A stretch of DNA of 64,000 nucleotides from JACKHO01 sp041398745 (GTDB lineage Bacteria; Planctomycetota; Planctomycetia; Planctomycetales; Planctomycetaceae): the NCBI GenBank assembly GCA_041398745.1, contig JAWKUB010000008.1, positions 186,001-250,000 on the forward strand, written 5' to 3'. Below, piece by piece: positions 1 through 7,700 of this stretch. The position numbers and the translations under genes are program-made. Position 1 is the stretch's first letter. Every line of letters starts with the position of its first letter. The notes under the pieces are model-generated. The model had not been told where the DNA came from. It searched no databases and worked only from the letters and a program-made list of their open reading frames with translations.

Positions 1-469
1 ACTGAATTGTCAGTCGAGATATCACTGGATCTGAATAGCCGGGGACATCACCGAGCTTGCCTGCGGGACCGACTTCTTTCATGAGTGTCTCAAAGAGAAG
101 ACACAAACGACCGTAATCAAATAGATCGATGTTGCCAGAATACACGCCTAATTTCTCGACACCCGAATGGCCGTGGTACCTGGCACTGCCATCACGATGA
201 AACTCGATTTTGTATCGAGTACCCGCTTTGAGATTGAGTAGATCTGGTGGCCCAATCTTTTGGAAGTGAAATGACTTGATGGGCAGAGATTGTCGAATGC
301 GATTCGCTTCGTCCTCCTGAAAGGGCTGCCCCAGGAATGCGTATGTTCCGCTGGGTTTTGGTTCCCAGTTCGACTTGGGATCGTCTCCGAACGAAAACGA
401 ACTATTGACGCAAATCAACACCCAAGTCATTGCGAAGAAAACAGAAAAGACATGCTGAGACCTGCGCAT
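1..469 (-). CDS. Secreted hypothetical protein, integron cassette gene (partial, runs off left edge)
   Basis: This minus-strand frame opens at an ATG at 469 and stays open for 156 codons to the window edge, so the 3' end is missing. The first ~28 residues form a signal peptide (MRRSQHVF start, then a hydrophobic stretch ending around SFSFG). The mature part is soluble and polar, with no domain I recognise. It lies directly beyond the leftmost 225-bp repeat, reads the same way as the other cassette genes, and starts close to the end of that repeat, so I infer it is another integron cassette. Being open at the edge, it is easy to miss. Function unknown. Confidence 0.65.
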   Translation of the reverse strand, partial: MRRSQHVFSVFFAMTWVLICVNSSFSFGDDPKSNWEPKPSGTYAFLGQPFQEDEANRIRQSLPIKSFHFQKIGPPDLLNLKAGTRYKIEFHRDGSARYHGHSGVEKLGVYSGNIDLFDYGRLCLLFETLMKEVGPAGKLGDVPGYSDPVISRLTIQ

Positions 470-576
470 TGTGCCTCTCAGAATCAAAGAAACTCTGGTT
501 CGCCTGTGGGTAAACTATCGAACCAGCGGAACGCAAGGATAACGCAAGCGGCGACTGACTGACCACAGCAACTCGG

Positions 577-801
577 CGGGTGGCACTGTTGAAGATTGAA
601 GAACCGAGTGTGCCACTGGCTTCGCCAGTGTATTTGTTGCGGCATCAGTGCGATTTCATCAGTCAAACTTCGTTGACAGAACTGCTCGGATTGTGGCTTT
701 GATCATGTCCACTTAGCCGTTACTCTGAATTGCAAGTCCATCGGCACTGGCTCAGGCCAGTGGCACACAATTCCAGGCCCTTCGACAGTGGCACCCGGCG
801 G
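577..801. repeat. 225-bp inverted-repeat element, copy 1
   Basis: One of three nearly identical 225-bp copies (others at 1561-1785 and 2592-2816). The ends are imperfect inverted repeats of about 18 bp (CGGGTGGCACTGTTGAAG on the left, CGGGTGCCACTGTCGAAG read inward from the right). Inside are two local hairpins built on CACTGGC/GCCAGTG, and their outer arms (GTGTGCCACTGGC) are also complementary to each other, so the whole unit can fold into one long nested structure. It has no coding capacity. This copy abuts the 3' end of the cassette gene at 802-1353, where an attC would be expected. Confidence 0.9.
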
Positions 802-1353
802 TCAATCCATTGCGACTGGAGTTTTCAGTAGCAATTGAAACGCGATTTTAACCTGCGAGTCCGTGATTGGGTGCTTGGATGTATGCTGGACAAAGTAAAT
901 GCGATCATTAAGGTTTGCAACAAATCCGTTGGCCATCAAATTGTTTCGGATGAGCCCTGAGTCGTGATCGTTTACAACGGTGAACTTCAAGCGATTGCGT
1001 TTACCGTATTTTTCAGGTTCGAGCCATTCGCTGTTGATGGGGTTAATCGAGTAAGGCGTACTCTGCGGCGCCCAAAACGGATACCCAGACGGAGCAAACT
1101 CCCAGGCCTCGTCAAATGTTAGTGGCCTGCCACCCAAGCGGTAACATGCGAATGTAAGCATTTCATCGCGTTCCACATTCCGAAAAATGCGGAGGGACCA
1201 GTTATCCCTGCGCAAATCTGTGGAAAGGGCTAGCTCCGTCCATGCGGAGTCCATTTTGAGTGAGGCGATACGCTCATCGTCATCCGCCGCGTCAGCATTC
1301 CGGAGGAGCAAAGAGGTGACAGCCAACAGTACAAAGATAAGTTTCATGCTCAA
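802..1353 (-). CDS. Secreted hypothetical protein, integron cassette gene
   Basis: A 183-residue protein with an N-terminal signal peptide (MSMKLIFVLLAVTSLLL, cleavage probably after ADA near residue 22). The mature domain is mixed polar/aromatic with no motif I recognise. An alternative start is the second Met (MKLIF). The gene starts just 10 bases from the attI-type crossover point at 1364, as first cassettes do, and its stop codon lies against the 225-bp repeat. The expected R'' box complementary to its start (GGACCGCGAAC) is not visible at its 3' end, so its attC has been lost or replaced by the repeat. Function unknown; cassette status is inferred from position and orientation. Confidence 0.7.
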   Translation of the reverse strand: MSMKLIFVLLAVTSLLLRNADAADDDERIASLKMDSAWTELALSTDLRRDNWSLRIFRNVERDEMLTFACYRLGGRPLTFDEAWEFAPSGYPFWAPQSTPYSINPINSEWLEPEKYGKRNRLKFTVVNDHDSGLIRNNLMANGFVANLNDRIYFVQHTSKHPITDSQVKIAFQLLLKTPVAMD

Positions 1354-1363
1354 GGACCGCGAA

Positions 1364-1535
1364 CTAAATGATAGGTGGAAAGGTCATTCCACCTATCACG
1401 AGGGAAACTTCCGTCTATCAGGACTTGACATTTGGCGTCAGACTTTGAATCAGTTTTAACTGATGGATCGGTGGCGTCAAGCACAGGGAGCGATTCGGGG
1501 CACGGGATAAGTGCAAAGGGTGAAGATGCGACCAG
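1364..1535. other. Integron head copy 1: attI/promoter block plus first bases of intI
   Basis: Near-identical duplicate of the block beside the main intI remnant (4302-4463). It begins at the conserved crossover core (AAC on plus, read G^TT on minus at 1364), holds the 11-bp hairpin GATAGGTGGAA/TTCCACCTATC, the palindrome ATCAGTTTTAACTGAT, a TTGACA -35-like box on plus and a minus-strand promoter candidate (TTGACG-16-TAAAAC, 1453-1480). Similarity to the other heads continues only ten bases into intI (ATG at 1526) and stops at 1535, where a cassette end is joined on. The minus strand is open through this block in all three copies, but that follows from DNA identity and is not evidence of coding. 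Confidence 0.75.
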
Positions 1536-1539
1536 CACT

Positions 1540-1812
1540 AGTACGATGCGTTGAAACGGGCGGGTGGCACTGTTGAAGATTGAAGAACCGAGTGTGCCAC
1601 TGGCTTCGCCAGTGTATTTGCTGCGGCATCAGTGCGATTTCATCAGTCAAACTTCGTTGACAGAACTGCTCGGATTGTGGCTTTGATCATGTCCACTTAG
1701 CCGTTACTCTGAATTGCAAGTCCATCGGCACTGGCTCAGGCCAGTGGCACACAATTCCAGGCCCTTCGACAGTGGCACCCGGCGGCTCCCGTTCACCGCA
1801 TGGTTATCGGGC
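1540..1812 (-). other. attC site of the zinc-ribbon cassette, with a 225-bp repeat in its loop
   Basis: Read on the minus strand, the R'' box GCCCGATAAC (1803-1812) is the exact complement of the first bases of its own cassette (GTTATCGGGC at 2329). The next bases (1788-1802) are complementary to a segment on the other side of the repeat (1540-1560): CCCGTTCACCGCATGG pairs with CCCGTTTCAACGCATC. The 225-bp element (1561-1785) therefore sits exactly in the central loop. The R' end is degenerate (GTACTAG, crossover G at 1544). The whole site is about 270 bp, larger than the usual attC range of roughly 60-140 bp. Confidence 0.65.
1561..1785. repeat. 225-bp inverted-repeat element, copy 2
   Basis: Second copy of the element described at 577-801, differing from it by few bases. 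It lies between the two stem arms of the attC of the zinc-ribbon cassette, so it acts as, or has replaced, the variable terminal structure of that recombination site. Confidence 0.9.
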
Positions 1813-1820
1813 GTTCCCTG

Positions 1821-2297
1821 TCAGCTATTCCACTCCATGATTGAGTAGACCGTATGGCCATTCGGGCACGACAGGCGATGCCCACCTTCAGCAGCGAGGT
1901 CTTCGCCAAACGCCCATTCTATCTTCTGCATTTCGTTGGGGGTATATGAAGCAGTGCAAGGAGGGCACGCTACCGTATGGTATTTGCCACCGTACACTAG
2001 TGGTTGGCTCATAGACCAGAAAAGGTCTCGGACCGAGTTGTCCCATTCCACAATCTCATCATTCGATGCATTGCGGGATTCAAGCCACTGCAAGACTTCG
2101 ATGCAGTCGAAGTGTTCTTTGTAGATTCCGCTCTTGGATGACCACATATGGACGTATTTCGAGCCGTGCGCAATTCTCCGACGAAACGTTTCGATCATGG
2201 CGTCCATCAAGAAGAGAAACGTGCCCGGATACACTGCGAAATCCCAGCCGGTATAGCATGGTAGATTGGCGGGCATTGTGTATTTCAGAAGCGGCAT
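1821..2297 (-). CDS. Zinc-ribbon-like hypothetical protein, integron cassette gene
   Basis: A 158-residue soluble protein. Two cysteine pairs in the C-terminal half (CPPC near residue 111 and C-P-N-G-H near 144) suggest a structural zinc site; I recognise no family. The N-terminal half is rich in aromatic residues and has no signal peptide. The gene starts about 30 bases from the crossover at 2329, so it is the first cassette behind integron head copy 2. Its R'' box at 1803-1812 is the exact complement of the cassette's first ten bases, good evidence that this is a true mobile cassette. Likely transcribed from the promoter candidate in the head block. Function unknown. Confidence 0.75.
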   Translation of the reverse strand: MPLLKYTMPANLPCYTGWDFAVYPGTFLFLMDAMIETFRRRIAHGSKYVHMWSSKSGIYKEHFDCIEVLQWLESRNASNDEIVEWDNSVRDLFWSMSQPLVYGGKYHTVACPPCTASYTPNEMQKIEWAFGEDLAAEGGHRLSCPNGHTVYSIMEWNS

Positions 2298-2328
2298 GCG
2301 GAAGCGTCCACGATGTTCAGCCCGATAA

Positions 2329-2590
2329 CTAAATGATAGGTGGAAAGGTCATTCCACCTATCACGAGGGAAACTTCCGTCTATCAGGACTCGACATTTGG
2401 CGTCAGACCTTGAATCAGTTTTAACTGATGGATTGGTGGCGTCAAGCGCAGGGAGCGATTCGGGGCACGGGATGAGTGCAAAGGGTGAAGTTGCGACCAG
2501 TTCCCGGTGAATCGCCAAAGCTCTTTGATCGTATGCGGTTAACTCTCCGGCGGCTGCATGACTCGTGTCGCACCGAGCAAGTCTACGTCG
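2329..2590. other. Integron head copy 2: attI/promoter block plus ~100 bp of intI
   Basis: Second duplicate of the intI/attI boundary, same orientation as the others. The crossover core G is at 2329, followed by the same hairpin, palindrome and promoter candidate (TTGACG-16-TAAAAC on minus, 2418-2445). The intI part runs from 2491 to 2590 and encodes the recognisable tyrosine-recombinase start, but its initiation codon is TTG where the main copy has ATG, and the plus-strand -35-like box is mutated to TCGACA. It is cut off at 2590, where the 225-bp repeat begins. It cannot make a functional integrase. Confidence 0.75.
2491..2590 (+). pseudogene. intI N-terminal fragment (second copy)
   Basis: Thirty-three codons closely matching the start of the main integrase remnant at 4464, including the segment RTEQVYV typical of the N-terminal SAM-like domain of integron integrases. 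Several substitutions are present (Tyr to Asp, His to Asp, Tyr to Cys) and the ATG is replaced by TTG. The frame ends inside the adjacent 225-bp repeat. This is a dead fragment produced by duplication of the integron head. Confidence 0.7.
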
Positions 2591-2591
2591 G

Positions 2592-2816
2592 CGAGTGGCA
2601 CTGTTGAAGATTGAAGAACCGAGTGTGCCACTGGCTTCGCCAGTGTATTTGCTGCGGCATCAGTGCGATTTCATCAGTCAAACTTCGTTGACAGAACTGC
2701 TCGGATTGTGGCTTTGATCATGTCCACTTAGCCGTTACTCTGAATTGCAAGTCCATCGGCACTGGCTCAGGCCAGTGGCACACAATTCCAGGCCCTTCGA
2801 CAGTGGCACCCGGCGG
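2592..2816. repeat. 225-bp inverted-repeat element, copy 3
   Basis: Third copy of the element at 577-801, joined on its left directly to the second intI fragment and on its right to the attC of the cassette at 2920-3306. Its presence at the far end of each of the three head-plus-cassette units suggests it took part in, or marks, the duplication of those units. Confidence 0.9.
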
Positions 2817-2817
2817 C

Positions 2818-2880
2818 CAAGAACCTTCAATTTCAGAACCCGCCCGATCCGCCGCTCGGGTTCACCGTCTTGTTCGCCGC
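2818..2880 (-). other. attC site of cassette 3
   Basis: On the minus strand the R'' box GCGGCGAAC (2872-2880) is complementary to the first bases of its own cassette (GTTCGCCGC at 3328). It is followed by an L'' arm with GAACCCG that pairs with CGGGTTC about 20 bases later, and by a degenerate R' (GTTCTTG, crossover G at 2824). The 225-bp repeat begins next to it. The outer stem is weaker than in the two sites to the right. Confidence 0.6.
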
Positions 2881-2919
2881 TCATTTTACCACGGCGGTAG
2901 TCATCAGCAACATTCGAAG

Positions 2920-3306
2920 TCAGATGCGTGTCACTATTATCTCGGACTCCAAGAAGCGGTTCCCATCCGAAACAACAACTGTCCCATCATCATTTACTGC
3001 CCATCGCCGACCGACTGATGACGCCCATTGTGACAACGACTGAGCGACCGATTCATGTTCAGTCTTGAATGATACTTCCTTGAAGACTGAGCCTTCAGGA
3101 AGCTTGGCAACATAGTCGCCTTCAAGAAGCGCCTTCGGTGCCCCCGGTGATTGTTGTTCGGCCAATTCGAGCCAGCCCCTTACAAGTTGCCATTCGGTTC
3201 GGCTTCGATTCAGTTCTGAATCCGCAAGCACTTCAATGAGGCGATAGCACCGATGGGGTTGGTCTCGATTGAGCATTATCAGGGCATTCACGTCGCGGAT
3301 TGTCAC
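2920..3306 (-). CDS. Hypothetical protein, integron cassette 3
   Basis: A 128-residue soluble protein opening with GTG at 3306, about 20 bases inside the cassette boundary at 3328. No signal peptide or membrane segment, and no domain I recognise; the first half is helical in character and the second half has short beta-like stretches (GTVVVSDGN). Its stop is followed about 40 bases later by the R'' box complementary to the cassette start, so the cassette limits are well supported. An internal ATG near residue 11 is an alternative start. Function unknown. Confidence 0.7.
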   Translation of the reverse strand: MTIRDVNALIMLNRDQPHRCYRLIEVLADSELNRSRTEWQLVRGWLELAEQQSPGAPKALLEGDYVAKLPEGSVFKEVSFKTEHESVAQSLSQWASSVGRRWAVNDDGTVVVSDGNRFLESEIIVTRI

Positions 3307-3321
3307 GACTTGGTGTTAGGC

Positions 3322-3451
3322 GGCGAACGATAGAAGTGAGCCACAGGTGCCAGAGAATGACTCCAGCCGAAGAAGAAGAAGAACGTCGAATTACCCGTGA
3401 CGTCGCAACCGCTGTGGCGGGCACCTGTTGGCTCCACTGACTGGTTAGGCG
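3322..3451 (-). other. attC site of cassette 2
   Basis: A clear attC of about 130 bp. On minus, R'' is CGCCTAAC (plus 3444-3451), the exact complement of its own cassette's start GTTAGGCG at 3768. The L arms are plus 3420-3437 and 3336-3351 (GTGGAGCCAACAGGTGCC with GGCACCTGTGGCTCAC), with the unpaired extra bases that give attC sites their strand polarity. R' is GTTCGCCG with the crossover G at 3328. The TAA stop of the cassette gene overlaps R''. Confidence 0.85.
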
Positions 3452-3750
3452 ACGACTCGGTCATCTAAAATCCTCAACATCTCTGTGCCTCGAGGCAACT
3501 CATCCGAAGCGAAAATGTCCGCCAATAAAACACCGCAACTCGAAATCGGCTCTGGCGTCAGCTTGCCCTTGGCAAACATCTCCATGTCCTTGATTGCTGT
3601 CATAACTCGTCTGCCGTCTGGAGTCCGCAGCTCAATCTTGTCTCCGCGCTTCGCCAATCTCCAACCTGCTCCAATCGGCCCGGTGACAACAGTGCCACGA
3701 CCTTCGATTTGGAACACGTCCAATATGTTTTGGAGTATCACGTCGTCCAT
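3445..3750 (-). CDS. EF-Tu domain-2-like protein, integron cassette 2
   Basis: A 101-residue protein starting at the ATG at 3750, 18 bases from the cassette boundary at 3768. It looks like a free-standing copy of the translation-factor domain 2 beta-barrel: an EGRGTVVTG segment near residue 15, then a stretch equivalent to the region where EF-Tu-type proteins set out their second beta-hairpin, and a PRGTEML motif near the end. It has no GTPase domain. Such small barrels are seen as stand-alone proteins, but their role is not known to me. The frame is also open upstream through the attC to 3837; I reject that extension because it is recombination-site DNA. Confidence 0.75.
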   Translation of the reverse strand: MDDVILQNILDVFQIEGRGTVVTGPIGAGWRLAKRGDKIELRTPDGRRVMTAIKDMEMFAKGKLTPEPISSCGVLLADIFASDELPRGTEMLRILDDRVVA

Positions 3751-3761
3751 GGTGCGCAGTC

Positions 3762-3851
3762 GCCTAACGCCGACAATCAGGCGGTTGTGGCGATTGATTG
3801 TCCATGTGATTGCGGGGCGTCCACAACTCGCCTGCATTGTGTTGTTCTGCC
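3762..3851 (-). other. attC site of cassette 1
   Basis: An attC of about 90 bp. On minus, R'' is GGCAGAAC (plus 3844-3851), the exact complement of its own cassette's start GTTCTGCC at 4302. The L arms are plus 3821-3833 (CCACAACTCGCCT) and 3779-3790 (AGGCGGTTGTGG), perfectly paired except for one extrahelical T. R' is GTTAGGCG with the crossover G at 3768. It matches the general attC layout R''-L''-loop-L'-R'. Confidence 0.85.
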
Positions 3852-3868
3852 TGTCTCGCAGCCGGCTT

Positions 3869-4285
3869 TCACACCCACGGATTGAAGTCTTCCGGATGGT
3901 CTTTTCGCCATGTCATAGTTGGGATGAGTTCGCCACGATCACAGAACCATTCGACGGCACTGCGAAGTTGCTTCAGGCCGACCACGTATTCGCCTGGAAC
4001 CGTAGCAGTATCACTGTCAAAGGCAATGTCGCAAATAGAAGAGTCTGTCTTGACGTTCGAGATCAACCAATGTGCAGTTCCTTCATTTGCGGGGTACCCT
4101 AAACAAATGAATTGGTTTCCATTGCCGCCGCCAATGCCCAAAGTGGCTCCAGTGTCGACTCTGACCTGAATCCCAGAAATGTCATCACCATCCAGCAATT
4201 CGATGGCCCGGAGCACGTCTTTCTTGGTGAAAGAATACAAGTGGAACGTCTCGACGCCGTCCCAGTAGTTCAGATAATTGAGCAT
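3869..4285 (-). CDS. Imm1-family immunity-type protein, integron cassette 1
   Basis: A 138-residue soluble protein whose layout resembles the Imm1 family, which in polymorphic-toxin systems neutralises a cognate toxin. The family-like features are a central LGIGGGNGN segment (near residue 49) and a C-terminal PGEYVVGLKQ...AVEWFCDRGELIP stretch ending in a tryptophan-containing strand. No toxin gene is in this window, so it would be an orphan immunity gene carried as the first cassette of the main integron head. The start ATG is 16 bases from the crossover G at 4302, with the minus-strand promoter candidate (4391-4418) just upstream. The family assignment is from sequence pattern only. Confidence 0.65.
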   Translation of the reverse strand: MLNYLNYWDGVETFHLYSFTKKDVLRAIELLDGDDISGIQVRVDTGATLGIGGGNGNQFICLGYPANEGTAHWLISNVKTDSSICDIAFDSDTATVPGEYVVGLKQLRSAVEWFCDRGELIPTMTWRKDHPEDFNPWV

Positions 4286-4301
4286 CGAGTGTGTGGCAGA
4301 A

Positions 4302-4463
4302 CTAAATGATAGGTGGAAAGGTCATTCCACCTATCACGAGGGAAACTTCCGTCTATCAGGACTTGACATTTGGCGTCAGACTTTGAATCAGTTTTAACTG
4401 ATGGATTGGTGGCGTCAAGCGCAGGGAGCGATTCGGGGCACGTGATAAGTGCAAAGGGTGAAG
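4302..4463. promoter_or_regulatory. attI-like site and divergent promoter block of the integron (main copy)
   Basis: This stretch separates the intI remnant from the first cassette. It begins at the crossover core (G^TT on minus at 4302). It contains a perfect 11-bp hairpin (4308-4318 with 4325-4335), a TTGACA box on plus (4363-4368) suited to an intI promoter, and a minus-strand cassette promoter candidate TTGACG-16-TAAAAC (-35 at 4413-4418, -10 at 4391-4396). The perfect palindrome ATCAGTTTTAACTGAT (4387-4402) overlaps that -10 box and could be an operator. All elements are conserved in the copies at 1364 and 2329. The promoter calls are by eye. Confidence 0.6.
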
Positions 4464-4695
4464 ATGCGACCAGTTCCCGGTGAATCGCCAAAGCTCTTTT
4501 ATCGTATGCGGTTAACTCTCCGGCGGCTGCATCACTCGTATCGCACCGAGCAAGTCTACGTCGCCCGGGGTCGAGAGGTTTGTACGGCTTCTCCGCGACC
4601 GGAACCTGGGAGTGTGGAAGCACCCCCGCGAGTTGGGAAAGGCGGATATTGAGGATTTCCAGACTCAACTTGCGGTGGCGCGGGTCGCTTCGTAA
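4464..4695 (+). pseudogene. intI integron integrase, truncated and frameshifted
   Basis: Starting at the ATG at 4464 the translation reads like the N-terminal SAM-like domain of integron integrases: SPKLFYRMRLTLRRLHHSYR then TEQVYV, the counterpart of the family's HYS-RTEQAYV segment. Around 4565 the reading shifts by one frame, after which the family pattern resumes (ERFVRLLRDRNLGVWKHPRE, then LGKADIEDFQTQLAV). A stop follows at 4693-4695. The whole catalytic domain with the R-H-R-Y residues is missing before smc begins. Its orientation, divergent from the cassette genes, is the standard integron layout. Confidence 0.85.
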
Positions 4696-4780
4696 TGGTC
4701 GCCTGGTGTCTGGAACTTCCGTGGGCACCTTCCTTAGAGACGTGTCCCCCGCTTGATCTTCATCGCACTTGCGGCTTCTA

Positions 4781-7700
4781 CTACGCCGCGCGCGTCGTAT
4801 GAATTTCGCCGTTCTCGCCGACTTCTTCGAAGCGGACGGACATGCGTTTGGAGACGCCGGCCTGTTCCATGGTGACGCCGTAGAGGACGTTGGCGGCGGT
4901 CATGGTCCGTTTGCGGTGTGTGATGACGACGAACTGGGTCATGTTGACGAATTCTTTGAGCACGGCGGCGTAGCGGTCGACGTTGGCGTCATCGAGGGCG
5001 GCGTCCACTTCGTCCAGCACGCAGTAGGGACTGGGTTTGCTCTTGAACATAGCGAACAGCAGGGCCACGGCGGTCATCGTCTTTTCACCACCACTCAGCA
5101 GCGAAATGCTCCGCAGTTCTTTACCGGGCGGACGGGCGACAATGTCGATTCCGCAATCGAGCACGTCGTTGGCATCTTCCAGGATGATGTCTGCATCACC
5201 CCCGCCGAACAGTTTACGGAACAGTTCGATGAAGTTGACCCGGATGACCTCGAACGTGTCGAGGAAAATCCGTTCACTCTCGGCGTTAATGCGGCCAATA
5301 ATGGTTTCCAACGCGTACTTGGCTTCCTCCAGGTCCTGCAATTGAGTGGCCAGCCGCGTGTAGCGTTCTTCGACTTCGGTCAGCGTATCGAGTGCGTCGG
5401 TGTTGACGTGGCCGAGTGCCTTGAGCCGACGGCGGAGCTTCTCGACTGCCGCCTCCAGTTCGACACGCACTTCTTCGTAAGGATTGGAGCTCTCCAACTC
5501 CTCCCACGTCAGACCCTCATTGTCTTCCCGCAACTGCTCCAGATAAACACGGTACGCCGAGGCATCACTGGTCGCGAGTTCCTGTACCGAGACCTGGTAC
5601 TCCTCCTGAATGCGGGAGTCGAGCACCTGGATTTGTTGTTTGATATCGCGTAAGTCGATTTCGATTTCGTGCCGTGCGTCAGCAAGTCTTCGTGACTGTG
5701 TCTGCAGTTCGTTCTTGCGACGGGTTGCCACGCTGCGGTTGGCCAGCAGAGTTTGTCGCGTACCTGCCCGGCCGCGCATTTCTCCTTCAACTCGTTCCAC
5801 TTCCACGAGATGAAGTGCCGAGTCAGCACGTGCCCTCAGAATTTGCAGTTCGGCACGGGACAATGCGGCCTGCGACTCCCGCAATTGGTCGTCGACTTCA
5901 GACAACTGCACCTGACGCGTGCGTTGGACTTCTTCAAGTTGCGTCTGCGATTCTGTGAGCCCCCGCAGTCGTTCCTCCAGTTTGATGAGAGAAACCTGTT
6001 CCGTCCGGATGATGGATTGTGCATCGGCCAGAATGGATTCCGTTTCCCGAAGCTCGGCCTCCTCACTTTCCACCTGCTGTGACCAGGAGGCAATTTCCGC
6101 ATCGAGTGTTTCGAGGTTTCCTTCTAATTCAAGGACTGTGGCTTCCAGCTCTTCGCGCTTGGCAAAAATGGCTTCGACCGTGCGGAACTGCTCGCCATAG
6201 GAACGGTCGAGACGTTCGACTTCACGATCTTGCCCCGTCAATTGTGTGGCACATTCCGTAACCAGCAATGACTTGGTCTGCAGTTCTTCGGCCACTTCGT
6301 CGATGCGGTCATCATGGGTTGTCAGAGTTTCAAGCAGAATCTCTTTACGATCCTGACACGACTCAATCCCCCGCTCAATTTGATGAATTTCATTGCGGAG
6401 CTGACGCAATTCACTTTTGCGCGAGACGATGGAGGACTCATGGGGCATGGTCCCCAGAAAGACTTTGCCATCGGCGGTCAGCAATTCCCCTTCCTGGGTC
6501 ACAAACTGACAAGGCTCTGTCAACTCGCTCATGAGCGAGCGGGCGACATCGAGCCCATCGACAATCCAGGTGTCTCCGAGGACGCGACGTGCGAGTCCGG
6601 CAGCACTTTCGAACTCTGCGACAACTTCATCTGCGCGCGCGATGACTCCCGGCCGTCCGGTTAAATCAACGCAAGACAACCGAGGTGCAGCTTTGCGTTG
6701 CACACCCGCGTCCGAGTGCTCGACAATCCCGCCCTCTTCCTGCAATGAGAGGAATCCAACACGACCTTCTACGGCAGCCGGTCCACGCTGCAAGTAGTCC
6801 AGCAATGGGCCGAGACTCTTAATAGCGACGAGCTGTGCCCGGCTGCCGAGTGCAACCTCCACCACCGGAGCCCATTCGAGTGGGACATCCAGCAAGTCAC
6901 GCACGAGACCAATGACGCCGTTCCAGGGGGGATAACGCGATGATTTTGCCCGCTTCAGGATGTCCCGGACGCCAATCGCAATGCCTTCCTGGCGACTTTC
7001 GAGTTCGTCGAGAATTGACAAGCGTGCCTGCAGGGCGCTGCGTCGTTCCCGGAGGTCGACCAGCAAGGTGTCGGCCTGCGACTGCTGGCCCAATAGCGAA
7101 TTGCGGTCGGCGGCGAGTCGTTCGTGCTGCTCCTTCGCTTCACGACAGGCCGACTCTGCTTCGTGCAATGCCTGACGACGGGTTTGTCGTTCCGCACTGG
7201 CCTGCTGCAGGTTTCGTTCGACTTGTTCCAGTTTGAGTTGCGCTTCGCCTTCGCTCTGGATGGTTCCGTCGAGCTGCGATTTGCCGGTAATCAGTTTCTC
7301 TTGAATTGCATTGCGGAGTTGTTGTTTCTCTTTGAATTCGTTGCGGCGTTTGGCGATGTCGCTCCGGCGTTCACCCACTTGTTTGCTCAACAGGGAGAAT
7401 TCCTCTTCTTTGGCCGAAACGGTTTCGCGGGCCTTGGCAAATTCATGTTCCAGTTGGGTCAACAGCTCCCGGCTTTGATCTCGCTGATTCACAGCACTAT
7501 GAATCTCAACCAGCAGTCGACTCCGTCGCGTCCGCAGACGCGCGACCTCCACAGTGATTTCATTACAGCGTACGGTCTGGTGCCGCACGGTCGACTCCAG
7601 CGACGCCATTCGTTCACGCTCAACCGCACCGGCCCGTTGCAGTTCACGGAGTTCCGACTCCAGTGCCTGCAATTCGTTGTCAGCCGCTTCCTGCTCACGC

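Noticed and set aside
577..2816. CRISPR array
   Set aside because: The three repeats are 225 bp, are separated by ~760-810 bp and surround genes; there are no short regular spacers and no cas genes.
4270..4728. A minus-strand frame across the integron head, also open in the copies at 2329 and 1364
   Set aside because: It is antisense to intI, and its conservation in three copies follows from DNA duplication. Nothing in it looks like a protein family.
4769..5653. A 294-codon plus-strand frame opposite the smc gene
   Set aside because: It lies inside smc on the other strand, has codon usage and composition of an antisense shadow, and matches no family; smc is complete and full of recognised motifs.
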